Shown piece after piece: positions 26,552 through 32,695 of a stretch of DNA of 64,000 bases. This DNA comes from Arthrobacter sp. MYb213 (GTDB lineage: Bacteria > Actinomycetota > Actinomycetes > Actinomycetales > Micrococcaceae), in assembly GCF_002979915.1 (NCBI RefSeq), contig NZ_PCQA01000002.1, positions 124,001 through 188,000 of the forward strand. Direction: 5' to 3'. Under the pieces are notes generated by a model. The model was not told where the DNA came from and made no database searches. It saw only the letters and a list, made by a program, of their open reading frames with translations. The stretch's first letter is position 1. Every line of letters begins with the position of its first letter. The position numbers were made by a program, and so were the translations under genes.

Positions 26552-26578
26552 GCTCTGACCATCAGTGATGGCCAGAGC
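26552..26578 (-). terminator. Hairpin terminator, probable ancestral ychF terminator
   Basis: GCTCTG-A-CCAT pairs with ATGG-C-CAGAGC around CAGTG. It lies 24 bases after the stop codon of ychF-tail copy 1 on the minus strand, where a ychF terminator would be expected. It may also terminate the SDR gene from the other side. Confidence 0.6.
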
Positions 26579-26601
26579 AAAACACAATACCGCTTGATGA
26601 G

Positions 26602-26646
26602 TTAGACGTTGAAGCGGAACTCCACGACGTCGCCGCACGTACCAAC
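26602..26646 (-). repeat. ychF-tail direct repeat, copy 1 (left end of array)
   Basis: Contains the shared 20-mer ACGTTGAAGCGGAACTCCAC (26606-26625). Read on the minus strand it encodes GDVVEFRFNV and TAA, the YchF C-terminus. It is followed rightwards by CACGTACCAAC, an arm also seen in copies 3 and 5. 33 bases (26606-26638) are identical to copy 5 (32625-32657). Confidence 0.9.
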
Positions 26647-26653
26647 TTCACGG

Positions 26654-27112
26654 TCAGAGCGGCAGCCCGTCCTCATCTTCATCATCCGGCGTGATGATCA
26701 TGCCTTCGTGAGTTACTGTCGCGCCAATCATCTTGCCTCTCTTATCGAGGAAGACCACGTCAACATCACCCAGCCCAGTCCATTGCTCTGAGCTCGTGGC
26801 CTCAGGAAAGAAACATCCAAGACTGTCAATGGCTCGGATAATGTCGCGATCGTAGGCAAACCTCCGCCTGATCACCGTTGGACGTGGCCGAAAATAATAA
26901 CCGTTCCCAGGCTCAACGCCGACCGTTCGGGTAGATTTCAGATGCGCCAACTGCTCCAGCAATGGGTGGTCGTCATCGCCGTTATTAAAGACAAAATCTA
27001 CGTAAGCGGTATCCGGCCGAAGTGAGTGCATCCACGCGGACTGCTCAGCGCGTGATATGACCTTCCCATACCCAGAAGACAAGGTCGGCTCCTTTGAAGT
27101 TTTGTAAGTCAA
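26654..27112 (-). CDS. Module A: hypothetical protein
   Basis: Sole gene of module A, 152 residues, acidic C-terminus (PDDEDEDGLPL). It has short conserved-looking blocks: TAYVDFVFNNGDDDHPLLEQ, YYFRPRPTVIRRRFAYDRDI and LGDVDVVFLDKRGKMIGATV. No family recognised. Its stop lies 8 bases from the end of tail copy 1, so the cassette is compact. A stand-alone cargo gene of this size could be an immunity, anti-phage or regulatory protein; none is supported. Confidence 0.65.
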   Translation of the reverse strand: MTYKTSKEPTLSSGYGKVISRAEQSAWMHSLRPDTAYVDFVFNNGDDDHPLLEQLAHLKSTRTVGVEPGNGYYFRPRPTVIRRRFAYDRDIIRAIDSLGCFFPEATSSEQWTGLGDVDVVFLDKRGKMIGATVTHEGMIITPDDEDEDGLPL

Positions 27113-27212
27113 TGAGCTTTCAGATTACCGACAAGTGGGACGAACCCGCACCAAAGTGCAGATCTAGCCCTCTCCGCGACGATACCTAACTCATGGTTAG
27201 AGCGGAACGCGA

Positions 27213-27256
27213 TTAGACGTTGAAGCGGAACTCCACCGAGTTCCAGTACAAGCCAA
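27213..27256 (-). repeat. ychF-tail direct repeat, copy 2
   Basis: 20-mer ACGTTGAAGCGGAACTCCAC at 27217-27236. The minus strand reads NSVEFRFNV and TAA. The first 32 bases equal copy 3 exactly. Beyond the stop, on the module A side, AGCGGAACGCGA precedes it, a feature shared with copies 5 and 6. Confidence 0.9.
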
Positions 27257-27276
27257 CGTCTGACTGCAACGCACTC

Positions 27277-28269
27277 TCAGGCCCAGAGCCGGCTGTTGTC
27301 CTGCCAGCCGTCGGGGACGCCCATGTGCATAATCGGGACAATCTGGACCACCGGAAAGCTCGCCACAACCGCGGGGAGAAGTCTGCTGCGACCAGTGCCC
27401 AACCTGTCAGATAGGAACTGCACCAGCGTGAGTTGGCCGAACGTGCGGCTCCAGTCCGCCGACACGGCATCGAGGTCCGGGTGGCGACCGAGCTTAGGGA
27501 GCTTGGGCGTAATCGTATGGACGCGGTTGAACAAACGTCCGTGATGTCCACACGTATTTCTCACGAGATTGAGCGACTTGAGCCAACTAGTCAGCTGGGG
27601 CGCACTGAGCCCGCATGCATCGGCAACGACGTCTTGGGCGCCACGAGGGGCAAAGCCATAGAGATATGTCAGGCTTCCCCAGTCCAGCAGATCAGTTGCT
27701 GCCCATACCGGTAGCTTCCCGCCATACTTCTTGTGGTGGTGCTCCACGAAGTCCTCACGCGACCGGTTCAGCTCGTCCTCGTAACGATTCAGCCATTTTG
27801 AATACCCACCGCCACTGCGCGCGGTGGGACCCATCAATGAAGATTGCAAATGAGCGCAGGGATCAATGCGCCCGAGCTCATGTCCGAGTAGCGCGCGAAT
27901 GGCCAGCTCTACCGGAGCCAGCGCTGCAAACGTGGCGGCGCGAAGGCGCGCATCGAACTCGTATAGAGCAACGACATCGCTGAAGCGCGTGCCAGCGTAA
28001 AAGTCATCGTGACGACCATCGGGAGCCTGCCTCCTGAACGGGTACCAGTAGCCGCTCAATCGGTAGTAGTTCACTCTCCGGAGTGTCGCAACGGCGGAAC
28101 CTTGGTCTCCCATATCCATGCCGCGGTCCGCAAGGATCTTCACTTGCTGGGTGTAAGACTTGTAGATCTTGACGTCTTCGACGAGGAACACCGCCTGACA
28201 AAAATGAGGACCGGCCCTGGACCTACCGAGGTAGGCGGAACCGGTCTTAGTGGTTTCTATCTTACGCAT
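27277..28269 (-). CDS. Module B: Abi_2-family abortive-infection protein with HEPN motif
   Basis: Abortive-infection protein of the Abi_2 (AbiD/AbiF) family. The N-terminal KSYTQQVKILADRGM and NYYRLSGYWYPFR blocks and the YEFDARLR helix are diagnostic. Near residue 237 it carries RNTCGHHGRLFNR, the RxxxxH motif of HEPN ribonucleases, so an RNA-cleaving role after phage infection is predicted. The start is uncertain: ATG 28269 is used, but family alignments begin near residue 30 and a GTG at 28191 would also fit. The stop lies 20 bases from tail copy 2. The partner gene is divergent on the other side of a 470-base gap. Confidence 0.85.
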   Translation of the reverse strand: MRKIETTKTGSAYLGRSRAGPHFCQAVFLVEDVKIYKSYTQQVKILADRGMDMGDQGSAVATLRRVNYYRLSGYWYPFRRQAPDGRHDDFYAGTRFSDVVALYEFDARLRAATFAALAPVELAIRALLGHELGRIDPCAHLQSSLMGPTARSGGGYSKWLNRYEDELNRSREDFVEHHHKKYGGKLPVWAATDLLDWGSLTYLYGFAPRGAQDVVADACGLSAPQLTSWLKSLNLVRNTCGHHGRLFNRVHTITPKLPKLGRHPDLDAVSADWSRTFGQLTLVQFLSDRLGTGRSRLLPAVVASFPVVQIVPIMHMGVPDGWQDNSRLWA

Positions 28270-28742
28270 ACGGCTAGAAACGCGCAACGCGCGATGGTTC
28301 TAACCGCGCATTGTTGATTGGAGCGTTCAGACGCGATTCTTATAGGTCATATGCTCACCCGGCCCTTCAAATGGAGGGCTTCAAGGTGATCCTGGGAACT
28401 CCTACCTACGCACGCGACACAGCCAAATCCATCGTCATGATTCGAGGCCTCGCAGCCCAACTTGAAACGAACCCAGTTTTTCAGATCGTCTCCGGTTCGG
28501 CCGCAGCCGATGTGTTCGCAGCTCATGCTTGCGACTTCGTGAACGAACACGAAGCCTATTCCCCAAGGAATTAAGATACTTCCCACCAAGGATCTGAAGA
28601 CAGGGAAGGTAAAAGTAAACGAAAGACAACCTCATTTAGTCGACGTAGGAACCGATCCAAGTGTGCAGCCCAGTCGTTTAGCTCTAACTTGCGACGACCG
28701 TAGTACAGGAGCCCGAAGTGGAGTCGATGAGATAATGAGGTC
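28270..28742. other. Divergent intergenic region of module B
   Basis: Lies between the Abi_2 gene and the 28743 gene. Open frames exist on both strands (plus 28311-28574; minus 28347-28589) but neither has a ribosome-binding site or known motif and I cannot decide between them. It should contain both promoters. Confidence 0.35.
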
Positions 28743-29513
28743 GTGAATGCACTCTCAGATCGAGCCGAGCAGATCGCCGCGCACCTCGTCGGATACGAAA
28801 CGGGTGCAGCAGTCGTTCCGTACGACACCGACGGCCGTCAAGCTGCTGTCGACTTCTTACTCAAGTGGCCCGATGGCCGGGTCGGCGTTCTGGAGGTCAC
28901 GCTCGTGACGGAGCGAGCTTCAATCGAGTGGCAGGGCATGGCGATGAAGGATGGCTGGAGATGGCCGACGGAGACGTCTTGGGAGTTCAGGCCAAACAAC
29001 GTGAACTTCGCGTATAAGGACACCAAGCGAGTGGCGATCAGGGCTGTATCATTGTGCGATCAATGGTCCGTGGACACCCCAGCGAATCTTCCATCCGAAG
29101 TTCTGGATCGCGGACCGGAGCTCGCAAGGTTCTTGGCGGACGATGTCGGGGACCTCAGGCGCACACCAGTCTCGTCGGGGATCAAGCTGTACCAGAGCAC
29201 GACGGCTGAATTCGTAGACGCTGCACCTGCGGACTTCTCGCGAGTTGTGGAGTCCTGGCACGAGCATCCGCATCTTGCACCTCATCTGGCGAAGGTGAAG
29301 CGCGCATCGCAATCGGACGAGCAGCTCCTATTTGTGGTCGTCGTGAGCGAAGCCTTGCCCGTTCGCTTCTTCGCTGACGACTTCGATGTGCCAGCGACGC
29401 CACCGCAAGGGTTCGAGGGTCTGGATGCACTCTGGGTCTGGTCCGACTACTGGCACCGCTATCTGGTCTACCGGGCGAAGACCTGGGCATGGGTCGACTT
29501 CCCACCGAATTAA
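28743..29513 (+). CDS. Module B: hypothetical protein, possible nuclease fold
   Basis: Soluble protein of 256 residues, GTG start. The segment AVDFLLKWPDGRVGVLEVTL (residues 35-54) has the spacing of a PD-(D/E)XK core (Asp37, Glu51-x-Thr53), with Thr in the Lys position, so catalysis is uncertain. The C-terminal half has FEGLDALWVWSDYWHRYLVY, seen as a closing strand in some nuclease-like proteins. It shares module B with the Abi_2 gene and may be part of a two-component defence unit; this is inferred from location. Confidence 0.65.
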   Translation: MNALSDRAEQIAAHLVGYETGAAVVPYDTDGRQAAVDFLLKWPDGRVGVLEVTLVTERASIEWQGMAMKDGWRWPTETSWEFRPNNVNFAYKDTKRVAIRAVSLCDQWSVDTPANLPSEVLDRGPELARFLADDVGDLRRTPVSSGIKLYQSTTAEFVDAAPADFSRVVESWHEHPHLAPHLAKVKRASQSDEQLLFVVVVSEALPVRFFADDFDVPATPPQGFEGLDALWVWSDYWHRYLVYRAKTWAWVDFPPN

Positions 29514-29625
29514 GCGTTGTCGCTAGATGACAAGACCGATACACCGTGAACGGAATCCCCTTTTTGAGAAGTAAGATTTTCCGTTCGGCGCTATTTTGCA
29601 GTTCATCAACTTCGCACGCAAAAAC

Positions 29626-29654
29626 GCCCCCGGGTTCGCATAGAAACCGAGGGC
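29626..29654 (-). terminator. Terminator after tail copy 3
   Basis: On the minus strand GCCCTCGGTTTC pairs with GAACCCGGGGGC (two mismatches) and is followed by GTTTTT. It starts 17 bases downstream of the stop of tail copy 3, exactly where a ychF terminator would sit. Confidence 0.75.
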
Positions 29655-29671
29655 GCCAAAGCTAAGAAGTC

Positions 29672-29717
29672 TTAGACGTTGAAGCGGAACTCCACCGAGT
29701 TCCGGCACGTACCAACC
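29672..29717 (-). repeat. ychF-tail direct repeat, copy 3
   Basis: 20-mer at 29676-29695. Minus strand encodes NSVEFRFNV and TAA. It ends in the arm CACGTACCAACC. Confidence 0.9.
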
Positions 29718-29824
29718 GCTGGGTGCCGAACCGGAGCCACGAATCAATCCACCGACCACCTGGCACCTCGCGGGCACCAGCCCAGGTCGAGCACAGAGTT
29801 GTGCCATCTGCGATCGAAGCATAA

Positions 29825-29842
29825 AATGAACAGAAATTCATT
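29825..29842 (+). promoter_or_regulatory. Inverted repeat, candidate TetR operator
   Basis: AATGAA and TTCATT are separated by six bases, directly after a TAAAAT -10-like box (29822) and 12 bases before the TetR start. Position and symmetry fit an autoregulatory operator. Confidence 0.45.
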
Positions 29843-29854
29843 GAAAGGATCTTC

Positions 29855-30460
29855 GTGCCGCGGACGACGGAACAGAATGAAGCGTTGCGTTCAGCCACAC
29901 GCGCTGCTGTGGAGACGGCCGCCGTCCGGGTCTTCGCACACCGTGGTTTCGCGGCCACGAACATGCGTCAGATCGCCGTCGAGGCGGGGATCAGCGCTGG
30001 GTCGATCTACCGGCACTATGCGAGCAAGGAAGAACTGTTCGATGAACTAATCGATCAGGCCTCACGCGGGCTCGAGGCTGTCGCCGTTCAGCTCTCGACC
30101 GAAGGGGATCCGCTCTCCATGATCCAATCCTTCACCGAGGTATACGTGGCAGACCTCGCAGCGAACAACGGCGCGGCCGAGTTCTACATGGTGATCAACC
30201 AGGGCTTCTCGACGGACACTCCTGAGGGGACTGCGGCGCGACTGGCCGCAACGCAGGGGACGCTCTGGCGGGCCTTCGCCTTGCTCATCGGTCGAGGCCA
30301 GGCCGCAGGCCAAATCACCGCGGGCGACCCAACCCGAATGACTTCTCACTACTTCGCCATGCTTGCCGGTATAACGACGATGCACGTTGCTCTTCGGGAG
30401 GGATTTGCGGAGCCCGATGTCGAGCTGATCCTACGAATGTTCACAGGAGGACCCCGATGA
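29855..30460 (+). CDS. Module C: TetR-family regulator
   Basis: TetR repressor of 201 residues with GTG start after GAAAGGA. The helix-turn-helix lies at residues 18-62: AAVRVFAHRGFAATNMRQIA followed by VEAGISAGSIYRHYASKEEL. The ligand-binding half is full length and ends EGFAEPDVELILRMFTGG. It overlaps the acetyltransferase gene by 4 bases (ATGA), so it probably controls that gene together with itself; the ligand is unknown. Confidence 0.9.
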   Translation: MPRTTEQNEALRSATRAAVETAAVRVFAHRGFAATNMRQIAVEAGISAGSIYRHYASKEELFDELIDQASRGLEAVAVQLSTEGDPLSMIQSFTEVYVADLAANNGAAEFYMVINQGFSTDTPEGTAARLAATQGTLWRAFALLIGRGQAAGQITAGDPTRMTSHYFAMLAGITTMHVALREGFAEPDVELILRMFTGGPR

Positions 30461-31059
30461 AGATCGAAGTCGCGCGCGCAGACGAACTGGGTGAGGGGTA
30501 TCGGCACAGGATCGCTGAAGTTCTCACGCAAGGGTTCGCCGAGGATTTCGCGTTCTTCTCCAAGGACTCCGGTGTGCTTGCCGACGCGTTCGCCCCGATG
30601 CTCATCCTGGAGCGCTTCCACGTCGCGCTCGTCGACGGCGAGCCGGCCGCGGTCGCGGTCGTCACCGAAGGCGAGCAGGAGTGCTTCGAGCCGGATCGGC
30701 GCGAGCTCCAGCGCGTGCTCGGTCCAATACACGGCATGATCAGCTATCGGATCATCCGCAGTCAATTCATGGGGGCCTATGACGGTGCCCGCACCGGTCT
30801 GACGGAGATTGCGTTCGTCACGACAGCGCCGCAGCATCAGGGCAAAGGCGTAGCCACTGCGCTGATGCGCCGACTCCTGGAACTGCCCTCCGACGAGTTC
30901 GTGCTGCGCGACATCAAGGACACCAACACCCCAGCCCTCGGGCTGTACGCCAAGCTCGGCTTCACCGAAACACAGCGGCGACGCATCAAGTTCGCGAAGC
31001 GAGCGGGGTTCTCCGCGTATGTCTTCATGGGGCTCAACCGCGCTCAGGCTGATGTTTGA
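30457..31059 (+). CDS. Module C: GNAT N-acetyltransferase
   Basis: GNAT enzyme of 200 residues, co-transcribed with TetR. Acetyl-CoA loop: TEIAFVTTAPQHQGKGVATA (about residues 108-127, QHQGKG = Q/RxxGxG/A). Motif B: DTNTPALGLYAKLGFTE near residue 152. The acceptor is unknown; the TetR pairing suggests an inducible detoxification or resistance role. A hairpin follows the stop. Confidence 0.85.
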   Translation: MKIEVARADELGEGYRHRIAEVLTQGFAEDFAFFSKDSGVLADAFAPMLILERFHVALVDGEPAAVAVVTEGEQECFEPDRRELQRVLGPIHGMISYRIIRSQFMGAYDGARTGLTEIAFVTTAPQHQGKGVATALMRRLLELPSDEFVLRDIKDTNTPALGLYAKLGFTETQRRRIKFAKRAGFSAYVFMGLNRAQADV

Positions 31060-31065
31060 AGAGCG

Positions 31066-31086
31066 TCCGGGCTCGACAGGCCCGGA
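31066..31086 (+). terminator. Hairpin after GNAT gene
   Basis: TCCGGGC pairs with GCCCGGA around a seven-base loop. No long U-run follows, so it may act as either a terminator of the GNAT gene or of the tail copy 4 on the minus strand. Confidence 0.5.
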
Positions 31087-31119
31087 AGCGCGCTTCTGGG
31101 CTGTCCTCAAGTCCGCACT

Positions 31120-31165
31120 CTAGTTCGAAAATCTAAACTCCACCACGTCGCCGCTCTTACCAACC
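31120..31165 (-). repeat. ychF-tail copy 4, diverged
   Basis: The 20-mer is not kept, but the minus strand reads GDVVEFRFSN followed by TAG, using other codons (TTT AGA TTT for TTC CGC TTC). It ends in the same arm, TACCAACC. It is therefore a YchF tail of another lineage, not a mutated copy of its neighbours. Confidence 0.8.
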
Positions 31166-31240
31166 TCTCAGTACCCGGCGAATCCCCGAAGCGTCGACCC
31201 TCTCCTGGCCCAGCGAACACCAAACTCGCCGAGCAATTAG

Positions 31241-31283
31241 GCAACCCAGGTTGACATCCGGCCACTTAGCAACATAGGTTGAC
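31241..31283 (+). promoter_or_regulatory. Promoter with duplicated operator for module D
   Basis: GCAACCCAGGTTGAC (31241-31255) and GCAACATAGGTTGAC (31269-31283) are direct repeats; each is also a near palindrome (CAACC..GGTTG). The first overlaps a TTGACA -35 (31251-31256) and the second a TAGGTT -10 (31275-31280, 18-base spacing). Transcription would start about at the ATG at 31287, giving a leaderless mRNA. The arrangement strongly suggests repression by the HTH protein encoded just downstream. Confidence 0.6.
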
Positions 31284-31286
31284 GAC

Positions 31287-31532
31287 ATGGAGTCTCCGCT
31301 GATCGCAGCAGTAGCAGCCGATACCAGCGACCCGAAAGCAGGATTGCGGGCCGTAGCGTCCTTGCGCGTGCTCGCTGACACCTTGGAACTTCGGCAGGTC
31401 GAGGCCGCGTTGCGTTCGGGCATGAGTTGGCAGGAGATCGCCGACGCGCTCGGAGTGACGCGACAAGCTGCCCACAAGAAGCACTCCAAAAGAATTGACC
31501 CCGCGATCTCGACACCCAGGAGGAACAGATGA
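31287..31532 (+). CDS. Module D: small HTH regulator
   Basis: DNA-binding protein of 81 residues. The region LELRQVEAALRSGMSWQEIADALGVTRQAAHKKHSK (residues 34-69) contains a sigma-70 region 4-like or MarR-like helix-turn-helix with the typical SWQEIADALGVTRQA recognition pair. It overlaps the Clp_N gene by 4 bases. In other actinobacteria such small HTH proteins precede Clp_N-domain genes; a repressor role on the duplicated operator is inferred. Confidence 0.8.
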   Translation: MESPLIAAVAADTSDPKAGLRAVASLRVLADTLELRQVEAALRSGMSWQEIADALGVTRQAAHKKHSKRIDPAISTPRRNR

Positions 31533-32518
31533 ACAAACTCGTCCGCGCCGCTCAGACCAGCCAATCGCTTTCCCTGGCCGCCATGGAGGAAGCATCCCGG
31601 CTCGGGCTCTGCGAAGCCGACATCGACCACCTGTTCCTCGCATTGGTCATCAACGACCAGTCTGCCGGCCGCGCACTGCGCGAGCTGGGTATCGACATTG
31701 ACAGCGCCCGTCTCGCCGTGGAGGACCAACATGATGCACAGCTGACTTCACTCGGCATCGAGGCGTCGTTCCCCGAGGCCGGGCGCATCGTGTTCCATGA
31801 GACGGATGGGTACGAGTGGACTCGTCGCGCTCGGGACCTCATCGCGAAATCCAGCAGCAAAGGCAAGTCGGGCGACGCTGCCGCCGTTCTCCGGGAACTC
31901 GTCGCAGAGCCCAGCGGCCTGATCACGGATATCCTCGGCCGCCTTGGCACGACATCCGAAGCGCTCATCGAACGACTCGATCGGGCCGACTCGCCCTCCA
32001 TGAAGTCCATGCCTCTCGCAGCGAAAGTGAAGGGGCGGACCACGGGAACGATTGAGACTTTCGTATCCGCACCATTGGACGAAGTGTGAGCGTTCCTCAC
32101 AGATCCCGCACGTATCCCCGAGTGGGAACCGAGCATCGGCACCCTCGACCAGACCGGTCAAGAAGCGATGCCGGGTACGGTCTGGGAGGGCACGGCACCC
32201 GCAATCTATCCAGACGGCAAACCTGTGAAGATCAAACCTCAGTTTCGTCGACGCAGTGTTGAGCTCATCGCAATTCACCCACCGGACAGGATCGCATGGA
32301 GCTTTGGCTATCCCGACGTCGCGCAGGGTAATTCGATTCTGACTGAATTCACCTTGGCGAACGTGACCGGTGGCACACAGCTGCGGATCAGCAGGTCCTG
32401 GTCGCGACGCCAAGGGTGGCGAGGACTTGTCGCATGGCCGCTGCGTCCAGTCCAGAAGTTCCTGGTGTGGATCACCCTGTTCCAGACCGGCAGCGCGATC
32501 AGCCGAACATTTCGCTAG
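31529..32518 (+). pseudogene. Module D: Clp_N-SRPBCC fusion gene with in-frame UGA
   Basis: A Clp N-terminal-like domain (LSLAAMEEASRLGLCEADID, HLFLALVINDQSAGRALREL, residues 14-60, and a second repeat near 100-150) runs into a START/SRPBCC domain. The reading frame is interrupted by a single TGA at 32087-32089, at FVSAPLDEV-stop-AFLTDPARIPEW, where the family almost always has Trp (TGG). The frame then stays open to 32518 (WSFGYPDVAQGNSILTEF, ISRSWSRRQGWRGLV). So it is either a G-to-A nonsense mutation or the product is a truncated 186-residue Clp_N protein. Residual intactness suggests a recent event. Confidence 0.75.
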
Positions 32519-32561
32519 TCCCAGGCGCGGCGACTCGCCTGCTGGTCGCACATAGATCGAA

Positions 32562-32591
32562 TGCCCGGCTCTCCACAGGGAGATCCGGGCA
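32562..32591 (-). terminator. Terminator after tail copy 5
   Basis: TGCCCGG-CTCTCC pairs with GGAGAT-CCGGGCA around ACAG with one mismatch. On the minus strand it is followed by TTCGATC, and it lies 30 bases after the copy 5 stop. It may also end module D transcription. Confidence 0.65.
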
Positions 32592-32603
32592 CTCGAGCGG
32601 GAC

Positions 32604-32666
32604 ATTGAAGCGGAACGCGACTACACGTTGAAGCGGAACTCCACGACGTCGCCGCACATACCAACC
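32604..32666 (-). repeat. ychF-tail direct repeat, copy 5
   Basis: 20-mer at 32625-32644; minus strand GDVVEFRFNV and TAG. A second short version of the tail (ATTGAAGCGGAACGCGA, minus strand coding FRFNV) lies right beside it at 32604-32620. 40 bases (32615-32654) are identical to the native ychF end at 35688-35727. It ends in ACATACCAACC. Confidence 0.9.
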
Positions 32667-32695
32667 TTTGCTTGCGGTGTTGCGAGGGGTTGTCG

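Noticed and set aside
26609-26791. Short plus-strand frames starting MKRNST in the tail repeats (26609, 27220, 29679)
   Set aside because: They are the antisense reading of the ychF tail; their similarity comes from the repeat itself and there is no ribosome-binding site.
27213-27551. Minus-strand frame ending in NSVEFRFNV, as a truncated ychF gene
   Set aside because: Only the last seven to ten residues match YchF; the rest is antisense/overlap of the Abi_2 gene. It is a tail copy, not a gene fragment.
32168-32518. Separate SRPBCC gene starting at 32168
   Set aside because: It is in the same frame as the Clp_N gene and lacks the N-terminal strand of the SRPBCC fold, so it is the downstream part of one interrupted gene.
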